This document shows positions 6,081 to 13,724 of a DNA stretch of 13,724 nucleotides, piece after piece; the first letter of the stretch is position 1; the number at the start of each line of letters is the position of its first letter. The stretch lies in NCBI GenBank assembly GCA_946413885.1, contig CAMKMK010000042.1, forward strand, positions 1-13,724. Reading direction: 5' to 3'. The translations under genes and the position numbers were made by a program. Below the pieces are notes generated by a model that ran no database searches, was not told where the DNA came from, and saw only the letters and a list, made by a program, of their open reading frames with translations. The stretch comes from an uncultured Prevotellaceae bacterium (lineage in GTDB: Bacteria; Bacteroidota; Bacteroidia; Bacteroidales; Bacteroidaceae).

Positions 6081-8104
6081 ATATCCTTTTATCAAAAGAA
6101 TTCAAAACACCTCACAACACAATCCCCTTCCCCAAAATTCATATAGGGGACTATGAGCCTGCCATGATGGAGGGAATGGAGCAAGAAAACGCTGCCATTC
6201 AATCCATCATAGACAATCCTGGGGAACCAACTTTTGATAATGTGATTGCTCCTCGCACAGATGAACTTTTGAGTTTGGCAACCAGCGTTTTCTTCAATCA
6301 GATCAGCTGCAACACTTGCGATGAACTCGATGAACTGGCTCAAAAGATGTCGCCCATTCTGACTGAACACAGTAACCAAATCTTACTCAACGAGAACTTA
6401 TGGAATAAAGTAAAAGCTGTGCATGATAAGCATCGTAAGCTGAATGACGAGGAAGCAATGCTACTAGATCGCGTTTACGAAGGATTCTTGCAGAACGGCG
6501 CATGCCTCTCAATTGAGGACAAGAAAATATTCAGTAAGCTACACATGAAGCTGTCTCAACTGACACTTCAATTCAATCAAAACAACCTGAAAGATACCAA
6601 TGCGTTCCAACTTCACATAACCGACAAGAAAGATGTGGCAGGATTGCCAGAATCAGCTCTGGAGGCAGGGGCTATGGCAGCCAAAGAAAAAGGTCTTGAA
6701 GGATGGATATTCACTCTACATGCTCCAAGCTTTGGACCTTTCATGCAATATGCGCAGAATCGAGAACTGAGACGGAAGATGTATATGGCGCGCAATACGA
6801 TATCGTGTCATGGAGATGATTTCGACAACAGAGAGATTGTTCGTCAAATTGTAAATCTCCGACGTCAATTAGCCCAACTTCTTGGTTTCTCCTGCCATGC
6901 TGATTACGTGCTAACTCATCGATGTGCTGAGAAAAAAGAGAATGTCTATCAACTTCTTCATCAACTGCTGAATGCATATAAACCACAAGCAGAGAAAGAG
7001 GTTGCTCAAGTTCAGGAGATAGCACGACAAATGGAAGGACCTGATTTTGTGCTTCAACCCTGGGACTTTGCATATTATAGCCACAAATTGAAGATGCAGC
7101 TCTTCAACATAGATGCAGAGATGCTGCGCCCCTATTTTGAGCTGTCACATGTCATCAAAGGCGTTCTGGGGTTGGCTACAAAACTTTATGGTATCACATT
7201 CAATCCATGTACGGAAATTCCTGTTTATCATCCTGATTTGGAAACGTATGAGGTTTTTGATGAGAACGGGTCATTCCTGGCGGTTCTTTATGTGGATTTT
7301 CATCCTCGCAACAACAAGCAGAGTGGCGCATGGATGACAAGTTATAAAGAGCAATACATCGATGAACATGGCGAGGATCATCGCCCCCATGTAAGTCTTG
7401 TGATGAACTTAACAAAACCCACTCAAGAAAAACCTGCCTTGCTCACATTAGAAGAAGTGGAAACGTTCCTCCATGAATTCGGTCATGCTTTGCATGGCAT
7501 CTTTTCTCATGTACATTACGAAAGCCTCTCCTGCACTAATGTCTACTGGGATTTCGTGGAACTTCCCAGTCAATTTATGGAGAATTATGCAGTGGAACCT
7601 GATTTTCTTAACACCTTTGCCAAACATTACAAGACAGGAGAACTAATTCCAACTGAATTAATTCAACGAATTCGTGAAAGCAGGAATTTCCTATGCGGGG
7701 TCTCATGTGTACGGCAAGTTGGTTTAGGTCTACTCGACATGGCATTTTACACGCTTACAGAAGACCTATCCGATGACATATTACACTTTGAGAAAAAAGC
7801 TATGGCAGCAACTCAACTCTTCCCCACACTGCCAGACACAAGCATGAGCGTACAATTTGGACACATCATGAGTGGAGGTTATTCTGCAGGATACTACAGT
7901 TACAAATGGGCTGAAGTCCTGGATGCTGATGCTTTCAGCCTTTTCCAACAAACAGGAATCTTTAACCGCGAAACGGCTCAACGATTCCGCAATACAATTC
8001 TTTCTCGAGGAGGCACACGTCCTCCTATGGAACTTTATCGCAACTTCCGAGGTCAAGAACCTACCATCGATGCTTTACTCACAAGAAATGGAATCAGAGT
8101 ATGA
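6077..8104 (+). CDS. dcp: M3-family zinc metallopeptidase, Dcp-like oligopeptidase
   Basis: A 675-residue peptidase close in length and sequence to peptidyl-dipeptidase Dcp and oligopeptidase A of family M3A, which degrade short peptides; Dcp releases C-terminal dipeptides. The zinc site is HEFGH (His466, Glu467, His470) with the downstream glutamate ligand Glu495 in DFVELPSQ, as in Dcp. Other family landmarks are EGWIFTLHAPSFGPFMQYAQ (about 206-225), the DFAYYSHKLK stretch (about 333-342) and the C-terminal GGYSAGYYSYKWAEVLDADAF segment, which lines the substrate cleft. There is no signal peptide, so it is probably cytoplasmic, although some Bacteroidota relatives are exported. It overlaps both neighbours by four bases (ATGA at each end), which argues for coupled translation. 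Whether it cuts dipeptides or acts as an endopeptidase cannot be told from sequence. Confidence 0.93.
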   Translation: MNILLSKEFKTPHNTIPFPKIHIGDYEPAMMEGMEQENAAIQSIIDNPGEPTFDNVIAPRTDELLSLATSVFFNQISCNTCDELDELAQKMSPILTEHSNQILLNENLWNKVKAVHDKHRKLNDEEAMLLDRVYEGFLQNGACLSIEDKKIFSKLHMKLSQLTLQFNQNNLKDTNAFQLHITDKKDVAGLPESALEAGAMAAKEKGLEGWIFTLHAPSFGPFMQYAQNRELRRKMYMARNTISCHGDDFDNREIVRQIVNLRRQLAQLLGFSCHADYVLTHRCAEKKENVYQLLHQLLNAYKPQAEKEVAQVQEIARQMEGPDFVLQPWDFAYYSHKLKMQLFNIDAEMLRPYFELSHVIKGVLGLATKLYGITFNPCTEIPVYHPDLETYEVFDENGSFLAVLYVDFHPRNNKQSGAWMTSYKEQYIDEHGEDHRPHVSLVMNLTKPTQEKPALLTLEEVETFLHEFGHALHGIFSHVHYESLSCTNVYWDFVELPSQFMENYAVEPDFLNTFAKHYKTGELIPTELIQRIRESRNFLCGVSCVRQVGLGLLDMAFYTLTEDLSDDILHFEKKAMAATQLFPTLPDTSMSVQFGHIMSGGYSAGYYSYKWAEVLDADAFSLFQQTGIFNRETAQRFRNTILSRGGTRPPMELYRNFRGQEPTIDALLTRNGIRV

Positions 8105-8526
8105 AAGACAATAGTATTTTAGATCGACGCTACCTTCGTATGGCAAATATCTGGAGTGAAAACAGTTATTGCATCCGTCGTCAGGTAGGAGCCTTGATTG
8201 TCAAGAACAAAATGATCATTAGCGACGGTTATAATGGCACTCCCAGTGGATTTGAAAACGTATGCGAGGATGAGAACAATGTCACAAAGCCTTATGTACT
8301 CCATGCTGAGGCAAACGCAATCACCAAGATAGCCCGATCAAACAACAATTCAGATGGCGCCACGCTCTACGTAACAGATTCTCCTTGCATTGAATGTTCG
8401 AAACTTATTATTCAAGCCGGCATCCAAAGAGTTGTCTATGCAAGAGAGTATCGTCTTTCAGATGGGATAGACCTGTTGAAGAGGGCCGGAATAAATGTCG
8501 TGTATTTACCTATTGAAGAACTTTAA
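8101..8526 (+). CDS. Deoxycytidylate (dCMP) deaminase family protein
   Basis: A 141-residue zinc enzyme of the cytidine/deoxycytidylate deaminase fold. The zinc and catalytic motifs are HAEAN (His68, Glu70) and PCIEC (Cys96, Cys99). The N-terminal region has CIRRQVGALIV (24-34) and DGYNGTPSGFENVCED (42-57), which is characteristic of dCMP deaminases of the ComEB type rather than tRNA or cytidine deaminases. The enzyme converts dCMP to dUMP, supplying thymidylate synthase, and acts in the cytoplasm. Length is normal for bacterial dCMP deaminases. The start overlaps the peptidase stop by ATGA and the protease gene follows after 17 bases. Bacteroides genomes often show the same order of M3 peptidase, dCMP deaminase and S41 protease, as I recall, so this block looks ancestral. 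Confidence 0.92.
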   Translation: MKDNSILDRRYLRMANIWSENSYCIRRQVGALIVKNKMIISDGYNGTPSGFENVCEDENNVTKPYVLHAEANAITKIARSNNNSDGATLYVTDSPCIECSKLIIQAGIQRVVYAREYRLSDGIDLLKRAGINVVYLPIEEL

Positions 8527-8543
8527 AACTATAATATATAATT

Positions 8544-10256
8544 ATGAAGTCACGTTTTGCTCCATTACTTCTGGCACTGTGCGTTATTGTAGGAATTCTT
8601 ATTGGTTCTTTTTATGCCAATCATTTTAGCGGCAATCGCTTAAGCATCATCAATACAGGATCCAACAAACTAAACTACCTACTCCAATTAGTTGACAATA
8701 ATTATGTGGATACAGTGGACATGAGTTCCTTGGTAGAAGATGCGATGCCACAGATCCTCAGCGAATTAGACCCTCACAGCAGTTATATTTCTGCTGCCGA
8801 TGCACAGCAGGCATCTGAAGACCTGAAAGGTTCATTCTCAGGAATTGGTGTCCAGTTTGTTATGGAGAAAGACACGGTCAACGTGATGTCTGTCATCAAA
8901 GGAGGGCCTGCTGAAAAGGTGGGGATTTTGGCAGGTGATCGTATCATCTCATCCGATACCACAAGTTTAGTTGGAATGGAAAGCGATGAGGTCATGAGAC
9001 ATCTCAAAGGAGAAAAGAACTCAAAAGTGAAATTGGGAATTCGCCGTCATGGCACTCCTGAAACACTCTTCTATACAGTAGTGCGAGGAGATATTCCCGT
9101 TACCAGCATTGATGCCAGTTACATGATCAACGACAAAACTGCATACATCCGTGTAAAAAACTTTGGAGAGCAAACCTATGCTGAGATGCTGGTTGCTTTG
9201 GCCAAACTAAATGTACAAGGGATGGAGAATTTGATTGTTGACCTCCGAGGTAATCGTGGTGGCTACATGCACATTGCCATTCAAATGGTGAACGAGTTCC
9301 TTCCTAAGAATCGACTAATAGTCTATACTGAGGGACGAAAATCGCCACGCGAGGAATTCCGTTCAGATGGTAGAGGAAGTTTTCAACGACTTCCCATCGT
9401 TGTTCTTGTAGATGAAGGTTCTGCTTCAGCCAGCGAAATCTTTGCAGGTGCCATACAAGATAATGATCGCGGCACTATCATCGGGCGTCGTTCCTTTGGT
9501 AAAGGACTCGTTCAACAACCTATGGAATTTCGTGATGGAAGTGTGGTTCGCCTTACCATTGCACGATACTATACGCCAAGCGGACGATGCATTCAAAAAC
9601 CTTATGAGAAAGGTCATGGCGAAGAGTATGAAAATGATCTATTGGCACGATACGAACGAGGTGAATTCTTCAGCGTTGACAGCATCCATCAAACTGGAGA
9701 GGAATATAAGACAAGCATTGGACGCACGGTATACGGGGGAGGTGGTATTATGCCAGACATCTTTATTCCAGAAGATACTACTTCGGTCACTTCCTATTAC
9801 CGCGAAGCACTATTCACAGGTCTACTGCGGCAGTTTGCTTTTGCATATACCGATCAGAATCGAGAGAAGTTGAATTCATTTAAAACAGCCTCACAACTTG
9901 AGGCATTTCTTCGTCATCAGAACCTGTTGGAAAAGTTTGCCCAGTTTGGCGACCAACATAGTTTGAAGCGTCGTAACCTAATGCTTAACAAGAGTAAAAT
10001 CCTGTTCGAACGCAATATCTACGGCAACATCATCTATAATTGTAAAACGATGGAAGAATATCTGGAGTTCATCAATCAAGATGATCCTACAGTTCAGAAA
10101 GCTATTCAAATCCTTTCGGATGGATTATCCGTACCACAAGCAGAAGAGAAGAATGATACTGTGAATACTGTGAATAAGCTCATTTCACATCTATCGGTCA
10201 ACCATGGCCACTATTGCCCTGCAACATTTGTTCATTCTCAGCTGGTGTCTCTATAA
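8544..10256 (+). CDS. S41-family C-terminal processing peptidase (CtpA-like)
   Basis: A 570-residue envelope protease. An N-terminal membrane segment (about 7-25, LLLALCVIVGILIGSFY) anchors or exports it. A PDZ domain spans about 93-175 (SFSGIGVQF, GPAEKVGILAGDRII). The S41 core follows (about 190-360) with DLRGNRGG (233-240), EGSASASEIFAGAIQD (291-306) and GRRSFGKGLVQQ (314-325). Ser295 and Lys320 form the catalytic dyad, spaced 25 residues apart as in E. coli Tsp. Such proteases trim or degrade periplasmic proteins from the C-terminus. The C-terminal 200 residues are less recognisable. The final 20 or so residues (SVNHGHYCPATFVHSQLVSL) lie over the converging minus-strand gene and look like read-through sequence rather than a conserved tail. 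A 9-base tandem duplication encodes TVNTVN (539-544) just before it. Confidence 0.93.
   Translation: MKSRFAPLLLALCVIVGILIGSFYANHFSGNRLSIINTGSNKLNYLLQLVDNNYVDTVDMSSLVEDAMPQILSELDPHSSYISAADAQQASEDLKGSFSGIGVQFVMEKDTVNVMSVIKGGPAEKVGILAGDRIISSDTTSLVGMESDEVMRHLKGEKNSKVKLGIRRHGTPETLFYTVVRGDIPVTSIDASYMINDKTAYIRVKNFGEQTYAEMLVALAKLNVQGMENLIVDLRGNRGGYMHIAIQMVNEFLPKNRLIVYTEGRKSPREEFRSDGRGSFQRLPIVVLVDEGSASASEIFAGAIQDNDRGTIIGRRSFGKGLVQQPMEFRDGSVVRLTIARYYTPSGRCIQKPYEKGHGEEYENDLLARYERGEFFSVDSIHQTGEEYKTSIGRTVYGGGGIMPDIFIPEDTTSVTSYYREALFTGLLRQFAFAYTDQNREKLNSFKTASQLEAFLRHQNLLEKFAQFGDQHSLKRRNLMLNKSKILFERNIYGNIIYNCKTMEEYLEFINQDDPTVQKAIQILSDGLSVPQAEEKNDTVNTVNKLISHLSVNHGHYCPATFVHSQLVSL
10157..10174 (+). repeat. Perfect 9-bp tandem duplication near the 3' end of the S41 gene
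   Basis: The unit TACTGTGAA occurs twice in a row (10157-10165, 10166-10174), continuing with TA. It stays in frame and produces the dipeptide-like repeat TVN-TVN at residues 539-544 of the protease, within the poorly conserved tail. It looks like a slipped-strand duplication. Confidence 0.7.
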
Positions 10257-12039
10257 AAAAGTAGTAGTTCCAATACGAATTGGCATACTTGGTTTGAAGC
10301 ATCACACTCGTATCTTCCTTGTCTTTCAGATACTCTTGGAACTGCATGTCATATTCCTCTGGATATTGGCAAACATCGCGCATCTTACCTCCCATAGCCT
10401 CTATCATAGCAGCAGCCTCAGCAAAAGATTTAGGTAAAGGATGCTGTTTGTAATAAGGCAAGCTGTGGATGATAATCTGGAAGAAGTTGAGTTTTTTCTG
10501 AAGAAGAAGTCCACAGAGCAGATAATCGATGTAGCCTTGCTTGTCAGGATACTCCTGCGCTTGACGAACCATCTCGGAATTGAAAGGATAGCCGCCCACG
10601 AAATCATCTTTTCGAAGGGGTGTTTCTGGCTTTATACCTTTTTTCTCCAACTCCTCTATCTTAGCTAAACGATCACGAACAAACTGGTGGTGAAACAGGC
10701 TCTTATCCAAGATACTTAGATACTTCCTCGCAACAGGAAAGTCAGCTTCCTCGATACAATAATCGGCCATATCTCTCATAGAAGAGAAACAATTACCATT
10801 TATCCCTAAAAGCGAATATTCCATTGACTGATGCATAGCCTCATCATAGATACCTAATGTGGCATAAAACTGGCGATTGAAAGTCAAAGGGAAACTGGTG
10901 CGATCCTTCCTATAAAGGAAATCTTCAGGGTTGTTGATGGAATAGGAGAAAAGATTCTCTCCTAAAGTTCCTTTAGCACTCTCTGCCAGTAGGGCATATC
11001 TTATACGGATAGCATTTTCCATACCATCCTTTCTTAGCTCCTTCATCAAACCATCCCAATCCTTCTTGTCTGTAAGGGCAATGTATCGATAACATTTCTC
11101 ATAGTTATGATATACCTCTTTCTGACTCAGCAAGAACACAGCCATAAGAGAAAGCAACGTGACAACAGACAGCCGTAAAGCCTTGAGGCGGCGGAATGGA
11201 ATCATAACCAAAATGAGTGTCAACAAATACATTCCTATATATAAAAAGTAGTCAGAATCAGCCACTTCACGTAGATGGAAGAAACGCTCGCTGAAGGGCA
11301 GGAAACATATATTTTGACTATAAAGCTGAGGAACAAGAAGGGATAATGCAATGAAAATCAATGTCATCCAATAATATTTCGTGTGATGATGGAACCACTC
11401 TAACTGAGTCATACAAACCAACAAAAGAATTTGTATGGGATGATTCATCAATCCAAATCCTAAAGTTGCTGTCAGGAAAGCAAGTACCATTCTTCCCCAC
11501 ATCAAGGAAACCTTGACATAAAGATAAAGAAGTATCATAAAGAACATAGCCTCTATTTCCAAGCCCAAATCGTAGGTAAAGAAACTAATGAGAGCTACAG
11601 GGAACAGGATGGCCATCTCACTCATAGTTTCGCGTTTCATCGCTTTAGGGAAAGCCATACAAAAGAAAGCAGTCGCACCAAGAAACAAGGACTGAATAAT
11701 AGCACCTGCTAAAGGCCAACGATAGAACTGAAAGAAGAAATCCTCAATCCAAGCCGTAAGGGCTGGCGTCATGTTTAACTTCGACAGAAAATACTCACGA
11801 GTAAACAGGAAATAAGCATTTCCCTCCTGCAATCTCAAACTTTCAGGATAAACCATCAACCACATGACAGTAAGACATACTAAGAATAGTACGAGAATGA
11901 GATATGGAGCGGTAGATTTAAGAAAGTGGAATCTGTTTTTCGTTTGTAACGTAGAAGATGAGACGCTCTCTATAGGGGGAGAGAGTTTCTGATTCATTGG
12001 TATGTGTTTCTTTGTCTTCTGCCGCATTGTTGTGAGCAT
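10198..12039 (-). CDS. Polytopic membrane protein with helical C-terminal domain, DUF6057-like
   Basis: A 613-residue protein in two parts. The N-terminal half has about eight or nine hydrophobic helices (near 44-63, 109-130, 140-155, 161-177, 182-198, 201-215, 222-239, 263-281 and 288-305). Residues about 310-613 are soluble and helical, with stretches such as AIRIRYALLAESAKG and YIDYLLCGLLLQKKLNFFQ that recall TPR-like repeats. It fits the DUF6057 family of Bacteroidales, whose function is unknown; the family name is from memory. The Met at 12039 is the longest start; Met5 (12027) and Met15 (11997) are alternatives, since the first 40 residues are polar and may not be conserved. It follows the heme-motif lipoprotein gene after 49 bases on the same strand, so the two are probably one transcript. 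The stop lies inside the converging S41 gene. Confidence 0.82.
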   Translation of the reverse strand: MLTTMRQKTKKHIPMNQKLSPPIESVSSSTLQTKNRFHFLKSTAPYLILVLFLVCLTVMWLMVYPESLRLQEGNAYFLFTREYFLSKLNMTPALTAWIEDFFFQFYRWPLAGAIIQSLFLGATAFFCMAFPKAMKRETMSEMAILFPVALISFFTYDLGLEIEAMFFMILLYLYVKVSLMWGRMVLAFLTATLGFGLMNHPIQILLLVCMTQLEWFHHHTKYYWMTLIFIALSLLVPQLYSQNICFLPFSERFFHLREVADSDYFLYIGMYLLTLILVMIPFRRLKALRLSVVTLLSLMAVFLLSQKEVYHNYEKCYRYIALTDKKDWDGLMKELRKDGMENAIRIRYALLAESAKGTLGENLFSYSINNPEDFLYRKDRTSFPLTFNRQFYATLGIYDEAMHQSMEYSLLGINGNCFSSMRDMADYCIEEADFPVARKYLSILDKSLFHHQFVRDRLAKIEELEKKGIKPETPLRKDDFVGGYPFNSEMVRQAQEYPDKQGYIDYLLCGLLLQKKLNFFQIIIHSLPYYKQHPLPKSFAEAAAMIEAMGGKMRDVCQYPEEYDMQFQEYLKDKEDTSVMLQTKYANSYWNYYFFIETPAENEQMLQGNSGHG

Positions 12040-12088
12040 TATCGTGAGGAACGATTCTACTTTATAGAGTTACGAATGACATGTTCTT

Positions 12089-13519
12089 CTATTTCAACTT
12101 AAAGAAATCAGCCAGCTTATCTTTAGGTATATCCACAGGTTCGAGCATAAACTCTGGAATATTATAACTGAACATCAACTGGGTGTTATACTCTGGATCT
12201 CGCTGAGGGAGCAAGAAAGCTTTGCTGAACTTCTTTCCATCCCAATGAGCAAGGAATACGCGCGTATATCTTGTATCAACTCTCTTACTGCTTAACATCA
12301 CCCATCGCCCTGTACTGCTCCAAGCGTGATGGCTCTCCACATCATTACTGTTGATGGGCGAAGTGTCTATAGAATCTCCAGTCTCCAAATCAATCATCCT
12401 GAGGTCAGCTTCTTTGTGATACATGTGGAAAGCACCACATTCTGCCCAAATGTACATCAAGTATCGACCGTCAGGAGAAATGCGAGGCATCAGGACGCTT
12501 CCACCTTGCACCTCAGCATTGTAGATTGTATCAATCTCTGCACCCAATGAGCCATCTTCGTCATTAAAAGGAACACGAAGCAAGCTATAGTGAAGCTTAT
12601 CGAATTCCTTGGGCATATTCACGCTCTTTCCCGTACTGAAATACAGCCACTTACCATCAGGAGAGAAACAAGGAAACGTCTCCCAGTTGATGCTGTCGTT
12701 GAATCGCTCATCTGCCAAGACAGCATGTTTGTCCACATCATACATAATCAGGTCTGATCCTAAATCATAGACCTCAATCTTATCGCGAGAATGGCTATAA
12801 AACGACTGATGGGTCGCATTGGAGGAAAAAGCGATGAAGCGACCTGAAGGATGCCAATAATTGTAACTCCCATGCTTGCGAGGACCATAACTTTTAATGT
12901 CGACCTTCTCTATTTTACCAGCATGACAGATAAGGGTGCCGCCGCCTTCACCACGAGCATGAAACATGAAGTCGTCAGGTTTGTATCGAGCAAAGGCGTG
13001 ACAATTGACACAACCCCTATTGTTTTGTGAATTCTCAACTATGGGCCTCGTTTCGAAACTGGTGAGATTACGCTCGTAGATTCCCATTTTGTCCCATCCT
13101 TCATAGCCAGGTGGAATGAATCGATAGGCAATCCAAGGATCGATTTCGTCCTGACTGACGTGTAGCGTGAAAGGTAAATAGGTTGCGCCATCGAGATGCT
13201 CATCTGTCCAGGCAGAAACCTCAACCTGTATGTCGCCACCGTCCGAAATGAGCGATTTCCAGTCCTTCGCAGGGATGTCCACATAGTTCTTTCCTGAAAC
13301 CTTAATGGATGATCCCTTCTGATTGGTCAGCGTAGCCTGGATATGTCTGGCTCCAACGATTTCGAAATTCATGGGAGCGATGTTCTTGGGGATTGTTACA
13401 TCCTTATAGTCAGGAAAGATGTGAGGTTCCTCGTTCAACCTCTCCTTTGCCGACCTGTCAGCGCAACTCATCAAGGACAAGAGGCAGCAGAATAATCCCA
13501 GCAGATAAAGCTTCTTCAT
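12089..13519 (-). CDS. WD40/TolB-like lipoprotein with a c-type heme motif (CVNCH)
   Basis: A 476-residue predicted lipoprotein: MKKLYLLGLFCCLLSLMSC gives a lipobox with Cys19. Residues about 35-155 form an N-terminal beta-rich domain. The sequence NRGCVNCHAF then carries a single CXXCH (Cys170, Cys173, His174), the covalent heme c attachment motif, with Met185 and several histidines (187, 199) nearby as possible sixth ligands. From about 218 on there are WD40/PD40-type strands repeated four times: WHPSGRFIAFSS (222-233), FSPDGKWLYFS (285-295), ISPDGRYLMYIW (347-358) and WSSTGRWVMLSS (400-411), suggesting a TolB-like propeller. No enzyme is recognised. Heme attachment would need export and a cytochrome c maturation system, not seen here. 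It is the first gene of a two-gene unit with the DUF6057-like membrane protein. Confidence 0.85.
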   Translation of the reverse strand: MKKLYLLGLFCCLLSLMSCADRSAKERLNEEPHIFPDYKDVTIPKNIAPMNFEIVGARHIQATLTNQKGSSIKVSGKNYVDIPAKDWKSLISDGGDIQVEVSAWTDEHLDGATYLPFTLHVSQDEIDPWIAYRFIPPGYEGWDKMGIYERNLTSFETRPIVENSQNNRGCVNCHAFARYKPDDFMFHARGEGGGTLICHAGKIEKVDIKSYGPRKHGSYNYWHPSGRFIAFSSNATHQSFYSHSRDKIEVYDLGSDLIMYDVDKHAVLADERFNDSINWETFPCFSPDGKWLYFSTGKSVNMPKEFDKLHYSLLRVPFNDEDGSLGAEIDTIYNAEVQGGSVLMPRISPDGRYLMYIWAECGAFHMYHKEADLRMIDLETGDSIDTSPINSNDVESHHAWSSTGRWVMLSSKRVDTRYTRVFLAHWDGKKFSKAFLLPQRDPEYNTQLMFSYNIPEFMLEPVDIPKDKLADFFKLK

Positions 13520-13543
13520 TCTATTTTAGGCACATTTTCCCTT

Positions 13544-13551
13544 CAAAATTA
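13544..13551 (-). promoter_or_regulatory. Possible -7 box upstream of the heme-motif lipoprotein gene
   Basis: On the minus strand TAATTTTG matches TAnnTTTG and lies 24 bases before the ATG at 13519. There is no TTTG at the expected distance upstream; the nearest are about 25 (TTG) and 30 bases (TTTG) away. The call rests on the -7 element alone. Confidence 0.45.
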
Positions 13552-13672
13552 CAAAGAAAAATCGAGAAAGCGACCACAAGACAAAGATTTTTTTTCGACA
13601 AGGACAGATTTCGCCAATTTCACATGCGCGTTTTCCAATTCCGCTATCAGCGAAATGCATCCTTTGTGTGTG
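13552..13672. other. Intergenic region between tRNA-Gly and the lipoprotein gene
   Basis: About 120 bases without a supported gene. It contains an imperfect hairpin (13638-13645 with 13649-13656, seven pairs plus one G-U on the minus strand) about 17 bases after the tRNA 3' end. No U-tract follows directly, so it is not a standard intrinsic terminator; it may be a processing or weak termination element. Confidence 0.4.
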
Positions 13673-13724
13673 AGCGGAAAACGAGACTCGAACTCGCGAC
13701 CCCAACCTTGGCAAGGTTGTGCTC
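13673..13724 (-). tRNA. tRNA-Gly (anticodon GCC), 5' part cut off by the window edge
   Basis: On the minus strand the visible 52 bases give the anticodon arm CAACC-TTGCCAA-GGTTG with anticodon GCC (Gly, reads GGC/GGT), a variable region, the T-arm GCGAG-TTCGAGT-CTCGT, and the 3' acceptor strand TTTCCGC with discriminator T (13673). The D-arm and the 5' acceptor strand, about 22 bases, lie beyond 13724. CCA is not encoded. Confidence 0.93.

Noticed and set aside
10170..10188. Short hairpin GTGAA...TTCAC near the converging gene ends
   Set aside because: Five pairs with a loop of about nine bases and no U-tract on either strand; probably chance.
10270..10283. Inverted repeat CCAAT-ACGA-ATTGG as a terminator for the S41 gene
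   Set aside because: Only five base pairs, no T-tract after it, and it lies within the converging coding sequence.
13526..13714. Minus-strand open frame of 62 codons at the right edge
   Set aside because: It runs through the tRNA-Gly gene and has no protein-like features beyond chance.
1..13724. CRISPR arrays, insertion sequences, phage genes, toxin-antitoxin or defence genes
   Set aside because: No repeated spacer pattern, transposase, terminal inverted repeats or known defence protein motif was found anywhere in the window.

Overview
The window looks like a chromosomal segment from a Bacteroidales bacterium, most likely Prevotellaceae. Three signs support this: promoter elements of the Bacteroidota type (TAnnTTTG -7 boxes), two tRNA genes without an encoded CCA end, and protein families that are almost confined to this order (DUF4199, DUF6452-like, DUF6048-like and DUF6057-like proteins, plus a WD40-type lipoprotein). 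I see no phage, insertion sequence, CRISPR array, toxin-antitoxin pair or recognisable defence system. The content is core housekeeping and cell-envelope genes.

Left part (1-1010, minus strand): a very compact unit read leftward. A clear -33/-7 promoter (975-1006) is followed by the 4.5S/SRP RNA gene (about 866-961), then four bases later by tRNA-Thr(TGT) (788-861), then three bases later by an ATG that opens a 233-residue protein of unknown function, and finally a hairpin-plus-U-tract terminator (17-48). This layout suggests one primary transcript carrying two stable RNAs and an mRNA.

Middle part (1077-10256, plus strand): ten genes on one strand, each separated by 17 bases or fewer or overlapping its neighbour. 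They run DUF4199 membrane protein, GT2 glycosyltransferase with two C-terminal membrane helices, small lipoprotein, secreted beta-rich DUF6048-like protein, MntP manganese exporter, ApbE FMN transferase, Crp/Fnr-type regulator, M3 oligopeptidase (Dcp-like), dCMP deaminase and S41 C-terminal processing protease. Several pairs overlap by ATGA or TGATG, which implies translational coupling. The roles span lipid-linked sugar transfer, envelope proteins, metal homeostasis, extracytoplasmic flavinylation, peptide turnover and dTTP precursor supply.

Right part (10198-13724, minus strand): a partial tRNA-Gly(GCC) at the window edge, then a lipoprotein that combines one c-type heme motif (CVNCH) with WD40/PD40-type repeats, then a polytopic DUF6057-like protein with a large helical C-terminal domain. 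The DUF6057-like gene converges on the S41 protease gene, and their coding ends overlap by 59 bases with no visible terminator.

The points most worth a second look are the SRP RNA-tRNA-mRNA unit, the heme-motif WD40 lipoprotein with its membrane partner, and the overlapping convergent gene ends.
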